Shown: piece by piece, positions 25,422-32,839 of the stretch
How the letters are laid out: every line of letters starts with the position of its first letter
How positions within the stretch are numbered: the first letter of the stretch is position 1
The notes under the pieces: model-generated
The model's input: the letters and a program-made list of their open reading frames with translations, nothing else
Told to the model about the DNA's origin: nothing
The model's database searches: none
Made by a program: the position numbers and the translations under genes
DNA from: Chitinophaga pinensis
GTDB lineage: Bacteria; Bacteroidota; Bacteroidia; Chitinophagales; Chitinophagaceae
DNA: 33,496 nucleotides
Assembly (NCBI GenBank): GCA_945865295.1
Contig: CAMBDE010000020.1
Location: 1 to 33,496 of the forward strand
Reading direction: 5' to 3'

Positions 25422-26219
25422 CAACCCATGTTTACAAAAACTTATTTGTTGTAGTTTATTTTGCTCGATCAGTATATCATTGGCTTCAAATTGATCTCTA
25501 GATGCAAGCGGATGATGTAAGTGGTACTGCACTGCACAAAATTTGATAAATTTTTTCTTCACCCCTGCATTGATTAAGCGGATACAGATATCTGAATCCT
25601 CTCTACCCCATCCAATAAATGATTCATCATATCCATTCACTAAATATAAATCTGATTTCCAAAATGCCATATTGCAACCCTTCACATAATCCAAATGCTT
25701 CCCTTTTGTTTTATAGGTATTTTGTAATAAGCGCATCAAAAAGGGTATTCTAAGCGTATTGAAAAAGTTTTTTCCCTTCCACCTTAGAGCTGCAATATTT
25801 ACTTTTTCGGATTCCAACAAAACTTCTGTAATTTTTTTGCCTAAAAGCAATCTGCTTCCGGTTACAAAATAACCTATTGCTTTTATGCATAAATGATCAG
25901 CGATAAAATTTTGATCTAAAATAATGTCTCCATCAATTTGAATAATATAATCTGATTGTGCCATTCGTATGGCCTTATTCCTTATGCCAGCTAATCTAAA
26001 ACCATTGTCTTCGTGCCAAACATGTTTGATATTGAGCGTGGGGTGAATTGTTTTAAACTCTTGAATCAAATTGGCAGTCCTTTCATTAGAACCATCGTCT
26101 GCAATGAGGACCTCATTAGGCAGTATAGTTTGATTGGCAACAGACCTTAAAGTTTGTTTTAATGCTTGAGGCCAATTGTAGGTTGCAATTAATATGGCTA
26201 CAGATGTTGAGGTATCCAT
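25410..26219 (-). CDS. family 2 glycosyltransferase with galactosyltransferase-type C-terminus
   Basis: A 269-residue GT-A enzyme. The N-terminal nucleotide-sugar domain has AILIATYNWPQAL, VLIADDGSNERT (DDGS) and YIIQIDGDIIL (the DxD-type metal site). The C-terminal third, KGCNMAFWKSDLYLVNGYDE followed by FIGWGREDSDICIRLINAGV, matches the Glyco_transf_7C block, where the ED pair is the usual catalytic base region. It probably adds a sugar to a lipid-linked glycan or lipopolysaccharide on the cytoplasmic face. It is the last gene of a four-gene cluster; its ATG directly abuts the TAA of the upstream gene (TAAATG). The acceptor is unknown. Confidence 0.92.
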   Translation of the reverse strand: MDTSTSVAILIATYNWPQALKQTLRSVANQTILPNEVLIADDGSNERTANLIQEFKTIHPTLNIKHVWHEDNGFRLAGIRNKAIRMAQSDYIIQIDGDIILDQNFIADHLCIKAIGYFVTGSRLLLGKKITEVLLESEKVNIAALRWKGKNFFNTLRIPFLMRLLQNTYKTKGKHLDYVKGCNMAFWKSDLYLVNGYDESFIGWGREDSDICIRLINAGVKKKFIKFCAVQYHLHHPLASRDQFEANDILIEQNKLQQISFCKHGLIQS

Positions 26220-27416
26220 TTATATAATTAGTTTAGTTTGATCGATGGTCAAAAATTGCTTAGTGTGTATTTGAATTAAAATAACCACCCAGATTAAAAA
26301 ACAACCAACTACTTTTAGCGCATAAGGAATCATTATATATGTTCTAAGCCAAGGTGTAAATAAATCAGAATAAGAAAAACTAGAAAAGAATATAGCAATG
26401 ATAAATAATGTATTGACTAAAGTGGTTTTTCGCTGTAATACATACCATAAGCAAATTGGCACTACGCCAATGATATAGGTTGGAGACTCCGATCCTGTAT
26501 TAAAAATAATTAAAAATAGCATCACAGAACATAAAATATATAGCTGATATACTAAATGATTGAAATATTTTATTTTGGTATATTGAGAAGCAAATAAAAT
26601 AAGCCCTGGAATGATAAAATAAAATTTATTCAATAATGGCAAATGAAACACCCTTTTAATCATGCCTTGAATTGAGACATCAACCATATTTGTATACATA
26701 TCTCTAGTCAAATCGAAATTTGACTTTACCGATAAGCTTGCGAACCAATCTTTATAAGATTGAAGTAAAAATTCAGGGCTGGTAATAATTAAAGGCAATA
26801 GTACTAAAACGATTGTCCACAAAAGAAGATATAATATATATTTACTCTTTTGCTTGCTGAAAAAGAAAAATGCAAGTCCAACAATACCATATAGTTTAAT
26901 AAAAAAACCAACTAGTAAGGATAAAGTTGCGCTATGTTCTTTTTGTTTAAGAAGATGAACAAAAGAAAGTATGATCAATCCAGCGATTAAACCATTACTC
27001 TGTAAATTACCACTTGCATTCATCATTTCATTCACAGATAAAAGCAATACTCCGTTTTGATAGAATGCACGAATTGGCAATTTTCTAATGGCGAAATATA
27101 AAACACTAGCATCAAATAGGCCCCATGCAAATGGTGCAACTAAAGATGGAATCAAAGCAAACGGGGCAACTAATACGGCGAATGTAGGACTGTAATAATA
27201 ATGATCCCAATATTCATTAGGATAAATACTGTATAAATTCAATTTTTGCTGAAGGTGAAAAAACGACTGCTTAAAAATGATGAAATTATTCAATGAATGA
27301 TTCAACACTGCACTAAGAAGTGTTAAAAAAACTAAACCAAACCAAATAAAAGCTACTAGATTGTTATTTTCTAAAATCTTTTTAAAGAACCCCTTAAGTT
27401 GTAATATTTTGGCCAT
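26220..27416 (-). CDS. GT87-like (DUF2029) membrane glycosyltransferase
   Basis: A 398-residue membrane protein with about nine hydrophobic segments (for example VAFIWFGLVFLTLLSAVL, ILYLLLWTIVLVLLPLII, LYILCSVMLFLIIF and VVGCFLIWVVILIQI). The loop motif YYYSPTFAVLVAPFALIP, and NLYSIYPNEYWDHYY before it, is the fingerprint of the DUF2029/GT87 family. Members use polyprenyl-phosphate sugars to glycosylate periplasmic lipids or glycans. Its role here is likely to extend a glycan on the outer face of the inner membrane. The gene starts 9 nt after the GTPase stop and ends directly against the next gene. The acceptor and donor are not readable. Confidence 0.82.
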   Translation of the reverse strand: MAKILQLKGFFKKILENNNLVAFIWFGLVFLTLLSAVLNHSLNNFIIFKQSFFHLQQKLNLYSIYPNEYWDHYYYSPTFAVLVAPFALIPSLVAPFAWGLFDASVLYFAIRKLPIRAFYQNGVLLLSVNEMMNASGNLQSNGLIAGLIILSFVHLLKQKEHSATLSLLVGFFIKLYGIVGLAFFFFSKQKSKYILYLLLWTIVLVLLPLIITSPEFLLQSYKDWFASLSVKSNFDLTRDMYTNMVDVSIQGMIKRVFHLPLLNKFYFIIPGLILFASQYTKIKYFNHLVYQLYILCSVMLFLIIFNTGSESPTYIIGVVPICLWYVLQRKTTLVNTLFIIAIFFSSFSYSDLFTPWLRTYIMIPYALKVVGCFLIWVVILIQIHTKQFLTIDQTKLII

Positions 27417-27425
27417 GCGTTTGTT

Positions 27426-28163
27426 TTATTGAATTAAAAAACTGTTAATACAGTCATCTAACGCTTCAATACCTTGACCAGTATTTGCTACAGTTTCAAT
27501 TATACCAATTTTTTCTCCAGATTGTATTCTATCATTAAGTGAAATTGTAAGATGTGAGAGGAATTTTTTTGCATCTGCCCTGTCCGATTTGTTGACTACA
27601 AATATATTTGCGACTTCAAATAAACCAGACTTCATCATTTGTATATCATCCCCTGCTTCTGGAACCAATACCAATAAAGTAACGTTGGCCACAGATGCTA
27701 CTTCCACCTCGGACTGGCCTACTCCAACAGTTTCTAAAATTACAATGTCAAAACCTGTTGACTTTAAAAATTTAGTGATCTTATGAATTGATTTCACCAA
27801 GCCACCTAAATGTAATCTTGAAGCAAGTGATCTGATATAAACAGATGGATGTAAATACCAGTCTTTCATCCTTATTCGATCTCCTAATAGCGCTCCCTTG
27901 TGTTTAACCGAAGATGGGTCAACCGAAATAATTGCAATTTTTTTATTTTGAAGAATATAGTTGCCAATTAAAACAGAAATCAATGTGCTTTTACCGGCTC
28001 CCGGGGGGCCTGTAATACCAATCACTGGAATGAAGTTTGTATTTAAAGTCGCTAAAAAATCGTCTACCCCTACAATTTCATTTTCAATTGAAGAAATGAC
28101 TCTTGCAATTGAGTTAAAATTGCCCTCGGCAACATCCTTTTTCAAATTTTCTATTTGGAACAT
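27426..28163 (-). CDS. short MeaB/ArgK-like P-loop GTPase
   Basis: A 245-residue GTPase of the G3E MeaB group, which normally protects methylmalonyl-CoA mutase. The G motifs are present: G1 GPPGAGKS (52-59), DPSS (82-85), ETVGVGQSEVEV (144-155), PEAGDDIQ (168-175) and NKSD (191-194). GALLGDRIRM (90-99) is the switch region. Differences from usual MeaB are notable. The protein ends about 70-80 residues early, so the C-terminal arm that forms the dimer is missing, and the post-switch region reads PSVYIRSLASRLHLGG rather than the common form. No mutase gene is in the window. It starts immediately after a GT2 stop (TAGATG), so it is probably co-translated with glycosyltransferases. Another partner enzyme is possible; a diverged or defunct MeaB is too. 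Confidence 0.8.
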   Translation of the reverse strand: MFQIENLKKDVAEGNFNSIARVISSIENEIVGVDDFLATLNTNFIPVIGITGPPGAGKSTLISVLIGNYILQNKKIAIISVDPSSVKHKGALLGDRIRMKDWYLHPSVYIRSLASRLHLGGLVKSIHKITKFLKSTGFDIVILETVGVGQSEVEVASVANVTLLVLVPEAGDDIQMMKSGLFEVANIFVVNKSDRADAKKFLSHLTISLNDRIQSGEKIGIIETVANTGQGIEALDDCINSFLIQ

Positions 28164-29039
28164 CTAATTACGGATAATTTTATAATTTTTAAAATCAAAA
28201 GGACGAATCCCCGTCCATTTTTCAAAATAGTATAAAAAGAATTTTTTAAAGGATAATTTCTTTTTTGAAATATCTAAATCAATTACCCAATTTTTCTTTT
28301 CAATACGATCTTGCATCACATTAGGATGTGAGCCTGTGAATCGTTCTAAAGAATCAAATTCAGAGAAATCATGAAAATCTGGACTTGCTATTATTTTTTC
28401 CATTTGCGTATCATCATTCCAAAATACCGCACTCTCTTTGTGCTTTTTGCGCATTTGCTCAGGACTTTTCACCCATCCATAATGATAGATGCTAGCATCA
28501 ATAGCAGCTACCGGTAATTTTTGTTTGCCAATTCTAAAACCTTGCGCATCTCTGTATGCACTAATGGCTTTATTATTTCTTATAATCCTTATTTCATGCG
28601 CATACCATTTTCTACTATCGCCTACATAATCATAAGTACCATAAAAATGTTTGTACTTAAATAATAATCCTTGTACTGCTAAATCGTCCTTATATTTTTC
28701 ACAGGCAGCACGAATTGCTGGATGGTATTTTTCGTGTACGACCTCGTCTCCTTGAATGTAAAAAGCCCAATCAAAACTAGTATCAATTAATTGAAAGGCC
28801 TTATTGGTTTCATCTGCTAATACGACCCCTCCTTTTCTTAAATCTTTATTCCAAATAGAGTGGTGAATTTTAATTTTGGGGTCGCCAATAGATTCAATCA
28901 ATGCAATGGTTTCATCTGTTGAATCTCCAATTAAAACAATCATCTCGTCCACCACAGGTAAAATAGAACGAATGGCTTCCAAGATCGGAAAGTCATTCAC
29001 CACCGCATTTTTAATAATTGTAAACCCTGCAACCCTCAT
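28164..29039 (-). CDS. family 2 glycosyltransferase
   Basis: A 291-residue GT2-type protein, first in the cluster. The nucleotide-binding start VAGFTIIKNAVVNDFPILEAI and the acidic GDSTDETIALIESIGDPKIK block are those of GT2 enzymes that work on lipopolysaccharide or capsule. WAFYIQGDEVVHEKYHPAIR is the metal/donor region (GDE in place of DxD). The C-terminal half is Lys/Arg/Trp-rich and ends with a basic segment, KKKLSFKKFFLYYFEKWTGI, which could bind membrane lipid head groups. The acceptor is not known. Its TAG directly abuts the ATG of the GTPase gene. Confidence 0.88.
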   Translation of the reverse strand: MRVAGFTIIKNAVVNDFPILEAIRSILPVVDEMIVLIGDSTDETIALIESIGDPKIKIHHSIWNKDLRKGGVVLADETNKAFQLIDTSFDWAFYIQGDEVVHEKYHPAIRAACEKYKDDLAVQGLLFKYKHFYGTYDYVGDSRKWYAHEIRIIRNNKAISAYRDAQGFRIGKQKLPVAAIDASIYHYGWVKSPEQMRKKHKESAVFWNDDTQMEKIIASPDFHDFSEFDSLERFTGSHPNVMQDRIEKKNWVIDLDISKKKLSFKKFFLYYFEKWTGIRPFDFKNYKIIRN

Positions 29040-29119
29040 ATTCGCTTATTTGTTCTTCAAATAACCGAAATCTTTTGCAACTTGCCTATTGTTTTAACTA
29101 AAGTTTGCTTGAAAGCAAT

Positions 29120-29127
29120 TAATTTTG
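29120..29127 (+). promoter_or_regulatory. -7 element of coaX
   Basis: TAATTTTG fits TAnnTTTG and lies 16 nt before the ATG at 29144. A TTTG at 29104-29107 is too close (12 nt) to be a standard -33 box. Confidence 0.4.
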
Positions 29128-29143
29128 GACTACGAAAATCATT

Positions 29144-29869
29144 ATGTCTATAACCATCTGTTTCGATTTTGGCAACACCCGATTAAAGGCGGCAATTTTT
29201 AAAGGCAACCATTTGGAAAAATTGGAGCTACTAGAAAATGATCCACTTTCAGCTGTTCAAAAATTATTAGACCAATACCAGCCTAGCAAAACATTGCTTT
29301 CTTCAGTCATTCATCATGATCAAGCAATAGAAAGTTTATTGACCGAATACGGCCCTTTTCATATACTGGGGCCAGCAACCAAACTGAATTTCACTTCACC
29401 TGTTGGCAAACCTGAAACCATTGGAGCAGACCGTTTAGGACTTGTGGCAGCAGCTGTAGATTTATACCCCAAGCAACATAGTCTAGTCATTTGTCTTGGC
29501 ACCTGTATCACTTATAATTTTGTCAATAATCGAGGGCAGTTTTTGGGAGGCAGTATCTCTCCAGGGATGCAAATGCGTTTTAAGTCCATGAATGATTTAA
29601 CGGCACTTTTGCCATTAATTGAACCAGCCCCAAGTTTTGGCTTGGTCGGCTATGACACTAAAACCAACCTACTTTCTGGGGTCGTTTTAGGGATGTCGGC
29701 CGAAATTAATGGTATAATTGAAGCTTATGAGGCCAAATACAGCAAATTTAACGCCCTATTAACCGGTGGAGACCTTAGTTATTTTGTACCTCACTTAAAA
29801 AGAAGGATATTTGCCGACCCAAATTTAATTTATAAAGGACTATATGCGATTAGTGAAAAAAATACTTAG
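29144..29869 (+). CDS. coaX: type III pantothenate kinase
   Basis: CoaX phosphorylates pantothenate, the first step of CoA synthesis. The 241-residue length and motifs fit: CFDFGNTRLKAA (D8, N11, T12), GADRLG (94-99, catalytic Asp), LGTCITYNFV (118-127) and GGSISPGMQMR (135-145). The C-terminal LLTGGDLSYF is the second ATPase-fold block. In many relatives the third motif reads GTxxTxD; here it is GTCITYN, with Asn125 in place of that Asp, which might be a lineage feature. The next gene starts 26 nt before this one ends, a tight coupling repeated in the following pair. Confidence 0.94.
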   Translation: MSITICFDFGNTRLKAAIFKGNHLEKLELLENDPLSAVQKLLDQYQPSKTLLSSVIHHDQAIESLLTEYGPFHILGPATKLNFTSPVGKPETIGADRLGLVAAAVDLYPKQHSLVICLGTCITYNFVNNRGQFLGGSISPGMQMRFKSMNDLTALLPLIEPAPSFGLVGYDTKTNLLSGVVLGMSAEINGIIEAYEAKYSKFNALLTGGDLSYFVPHLKRRIFADPNLIYKGLYAISEKNT

Positions 29870-31229
29870 GTTAACCCCGTTCATTGGACTTTTCTGTTTT
29901 ATAGTCCCCTTAAAGGCTCAGATCAATTCCCCATTTTCAAGATTTGGTGTAGGTAATGAAGTTTATAACAGTCAAAATGCTGCAAACCAAGGCATGGGTG
30001 GATTAACCGCTGCCTATACACCTAATATGAATGGCGCTTTTGGACAAAGTATCAATTTTAACAATCCAGCTTCTTATGGTGGTATCTATATGACCACATT
30101 TGATATTGGATTGAATTTATCCAATAGTATTCTTAAAAGAACCACCCCTGCAGGAAAAGAAAAATCAACTTATTTAATACCTAATTATATTGTAGTTGGG
30201 GTACCCGTTAGTAAAGCAAAAAAAATTGGATTTGCTTTTGGATTAAGACCGCTCACTCAAATAAACTATTCTGTCAACGATTTTTCATATTCACAAAGTA
30301 TCGGCGATTCCATCTACACCAACTATAAAGGCGAGGGCGGCATCAATCAAGTGTTTCTTGGATTGGGTAAGAGTTGGAAGTATTTAAGTATTGGAATGAA
30401 CACAGGATATAATTTAGGCAGAAAAAAAATAGATGTGACGAAGGCTATTTTATACAATATTGACTCTACTAGTTTTTATCAATCCTTATCTAGTACTAAT
30501 ACAAGTTTTGGTGGAGTATTTTTAAACCTAGGTATACAAGGTGAGTTCCCATTATCAAGTTCAATCAATTCAGTTTCAAAAGATAAAACAGAATATACCC
30601 TTAGCTATGGTGGAACCTATACCCTTAAACAAAGATTAAATGGGAAACAAGATATATTAAGATCCAATGGTACTTTTACATCTTCGCAAGAAACGCCTGT
30701 TGATACTGCGTTATTTCAAAAAGAGATTAGTGGAAAAGTAGAACTACCAAGTACCATCACAGCAGGTATTGCTTTACATAAAAAAGTGACCACGGTAAGG
30801 GGTAACTATGATCAATGGGTGGTTGGCATTGAATTGAATCAGTCTAATTGGAGGAATGGATATAAATTTTATGGCGCAACAGATCAAGTACGTAATGCCA
30901 CAATGTTTCGTGTTGGAGCACAATTATCTCCAAATCCATTTGCTTTTGAAAGTTATTGGTCTACTGTCACTTATCGATTTGGAGTTTTTAGTGGCAAAGA
31001 TTATATCAACATCAACAACAATGGATTAAATGTACAAGGGCTAACGATGGGCTTAGGATTGCCTATTAGAAAGTATCGTTCTTATGACTACCAATTTACT
31101 TTATTGAATCTGGCTTTACAGATGGGTCAAAGAGGTGGAGGGAGCTCCAACTTTAAAGAAAATTTTGTTCAATTTACTGTGGGATATAGCTTGAGTGACG
31201 TTTGGTTCAATAAACGTAAATATGACTAA
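29844..31229 (+). CDS. outer-membrane beta-barrel protein, FadL-like
   Basis: A 461-residue protein with a signal peptide at about 1-25 (LTPFIGLFCFIVPLKAQ). The mature start INSPFSRFGVGNEVYNSQNA and GMGGLTAAYTPNMNGAFG resemble the N-terminal plug of FadL/OmpP1-like channels in Bacteroidota. Long alternating strands follow (GVPVSKAKKIGFAFGLRPLT, YLSIGMNTGYNLGRK, VVGIELNQSNWRNGYKFYG), with a C-terminal FVQFTVGYSLSDVWF. It is encoded in another frame and overlaps coaX by 26 nt and lptC by 8 nt, so it is co-transcribed with both. A role in envelope biogenesis is likely but not proven. Confidence 0.75.
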   Translation: MRLVKKILRLTPFIGLFCFIVPLKAQINSPFSRFGVGNEVYNSQNAANQGMGGLTAAYTPNMNGAFGQSINFNNPASYGGIYMTTFDIGLNLSNSILKRTTPAGKEKSTYLIPNYIVVGVPVSKAKKIGFAFGLRPLTQINYSVNDFSYSQSIGDSIYTNYKGEGGINQVFLGLGKSWKYLSIGMNTGYNLGRKKIDVTKAILYNIDSTSFYQSLSSTNTSFGGVFLNLGIQGEFPLSSSINSVSKDKTEYTLSYGGTYTLKQRLNGKQDILRSNGTFTSSQETPVDTALFQKEISGKVELPSTITAGIALHKKVTTVRGNYDQWVVGIELNQSNWRNGYKFYGATDQVRNATMFRVGAQLSPNPFAFESYWSTVTYRFGVFSGKDYININNNGLNVQGLTMGLGLPIRKYRSYDYQFTLLNLALQMGQRGGGSSNFKENFVQFTVGYSLSDVWFNKRKYD

Positions 31230-31812
31230 TACAACCCATTATACAATATTGAAAATAGCAGTTGCTTGTTTGAGTAGCTGCTTTTTTATGACTTCATGCG
31301 AGAACGATATAGATGCAGTAAAAGGACTAGGCGCAAAGGCTGGCGGGATTGATGTAGGAAAGGATGTGGCAATCTACATAAGTAATGATGGGAAATTAGG
31401 CGCTAAATTAACTGCGCCATTAATGAATCGATATTTAGTGGATAGTAGCAAAATGATTGAGTTTCCAATTTCGATTCATGTAGATTTTTACAAGGATAGC
31501 AATCAAATAGAAAGTCAACTTTCTGCTAAATACGCAAAATATAAAGAGGCCGAAAATATTGTCTTTTTGAAAGAGGACGTTATTATTTTCAATACCCTTG
31601 GGGATACCTTATGGTGTAAGGAAATGTATTGGGATCAAAACACGGGCAAGTTTTATACAGAAAAGGATGTGGTGGTGAAGCAACACAACCCATTGGCCAA
31701 AATTTATGGGAAAGGACTAGAAGCCAACCAAAATTTGACAGACATTCGTATCTTTAAACCACAATCAAATAGCTACGCCATCCTTCAAGATAGCAGTAGT
31801 TTAAACCCTTAA
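31222..31812 (+). CDS. lptC: LptC-like lipopolysaccharide export periplasmic protein (lipoprotein)
   Basis: LptC links the inner-membrane LptFG/B transporter to LptA on the way to the outer membrane. The protein is 196 residues from the ATG at 31222; a GTG at 31195 would add nine residues and lies inside the previous gene. Instead of a membrane anchor it carries a lipobox FMTSC with C26. The body is a beta-jellyroll with EFPISIHVDFYKDSNQIESQ, LSAKYAKYKEAENIVFLKED and TLWCKEMYWDQNTGKFYTEK, ending KIYGKGLEANQNLTDIRI. The Y-x(4)-N-T-G-K-F-Y-T-E-K loop and GKGLEA are Bacteroidota LptC hallmarks. Overlap with the barrel gene is 8 nt. Assignment by fold and order is good. Confidence 0.85.
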   Translation: MTNTTHYTILKIAVACLSSCFFMTSCENDIDAVKGLGAKAGGIDVGKDVAIYISNDGKLGAKLTAPLMNRYLVDSSKMIEFPISIHVDFYKDSNQIESQLSAKYAKYKEAENIVFLKEDVIIFNTLGDTLWCKEMYWDQNTGKFYTEKDVVVKQHNPLAKIYGKGLEANQNLTDIRIFKPQSNSYAILQDSSSLNP

Positions 31813-31821
31813 ATAAACCAG

Positions 31822-32811
31822 ATGGATTACAGAAAAATGGGTAAAACAGGGCTTCAATTAAGCACATTAAGTTTCGGAAGCTGGGTCACATTTCACAAGC
31901 AAATAGATGACCGTGTGGCGGATGAATTAATGGGTATTGCTTATGATGCAGGTGTAAATTTTTTTGACAATGCAGAAGTGTATGCTGGGGGAGAAAGCGA
32001 GAAAATGATGGGCCGTGTTTTAAGTCAAAAAAAATGGGATAGAACTTCTATCGTACTTTCTTCAAAAGCCTATTTTGGATGGAGAGGAAAAGCCAATAAG
32101 CCTAACCAAACCGGCTTAAGTAGAAAACATTTAACTGAAGCATGTCATGAAGCATTACAAAGACTACAAACAGATTACCTAGATTTATATTTTTGTCATC
32201 GTCCGGATAAAACAACCCCCATCGAAGAAGTGGTACAAACCATGAATACCTTGATCCAACAAGGAAAAATATTGTATTGGGGCACCAGCGAATGGAGTGG
32301 CGTAGAGATCATGGAAGCACATAGAATAGCAGAAAAATATAAATTGATTGGGCCTTCCATGGAGCAGCCACAGTATAATATGTTTGAGCGTAATAAAATG
32401 GAAAATGATTTTGTAGAAATATTTAAAAATGTGGGTATGGGTACGACCATTTGGAGTCCATTGGCTTCTGGACTATTAACTGGTAAGTACAATGATGGTA
32501 TTCCAGAGGGATCAAGAATGCAAATTGAAGGGTATGAATGGTTAAGAGATAGAATGTTGATGCAAGATAAAATTGCGAAAGTGAAACAATTGGGTGCTTT
32601 AGCAAAAGCTTTAAAAGTAAGTACTGCTTCATTAAGTATTGCATGGTGTATTAAAAATCCAAATGTGTCTACTGCTATTTTAGGTGCTACTAATAAGACA
32701 CAATTGTTAGATAATTTAACGGCACTAGAAACTGCCACACTATTGACCCCCGAGATCATGAATCAAATAGAGGGGATCATTGACACTAAACCTGTATTAC
32801 CAGAATGGTAA
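31822..32811 (+). CDS. aldo/keto reductase, voltage-channel-beta-like (YghZ type)
   Basis: A 329-residue NADPH-dependent reductase. The catalytic tetrad is visible: D49 and Y54 in FFDNAEVYAGG, K82 in LSSKAYFG, and H126 in DLYFCHRPD. GTSEWSGVEI and SMEQPQYNMFER shape the substrate pocket, and SPLASGLLTGKYNDGIPEGS is the cofactor-binding loop. The C-terminal PNVSTAILGATNKTQL is the standard cofactor block. The sequence is close to the Kv-beta/YghZ group that reduces methylglyoxal and similar aldehydes. The start is 9 nt after lptC; it may be read from the same transcript. Substrate cannot be fixed. Confidence 0.95.
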   Translation: MDYRKMGKTGLQLSTLSFGSWVTFHKQIDDRVADELMGIAYDAGVNFFDNAEVYAGGESEKMMGRVLSQKKWDRTSIVLSSKAYFGWRGKANKPNQTGLSRKHLTEACHEALQRLQTDYLDLYFCHRPDKTTPIEEVVQTMNTLIQQGKILYWGTSEWSGVEIMEAHRIAEKYKLIGPSMEQPQYNMFERNKMENDFVEIFKNVGMGTTIWSPLASGLLTGKYNDGIPEGSRMQIEGYEWLRDRMLMQDKIAKVKQLGALAKALKVSTASLSIAWCIKNPNVSTAILGATNKTQLLDNLTALETATLLTPEIMNQIEGIIDTKPVLPEW

Positions 32812-32816
32812 ACAAG

Positions 32817-32824
32817 TATTTTTG
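32817..32824 (+). promoter_or_regulatory. -7 element upstream of CNNM/CorC gene
   Basis: TATTTTTG fits TAnnTTTG, 15 nt before the ATG at 32840. No good TTG box upstream. Confidence 0.3.
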
Positions 32825-32839
32825 ACTTAAAAATAAACT

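Noticed and set aside
32196..32759. 187-codon (-) open frame
   Set aside because: Antisense to the aldo/keto reductase, which has the full catalytic tetrad.
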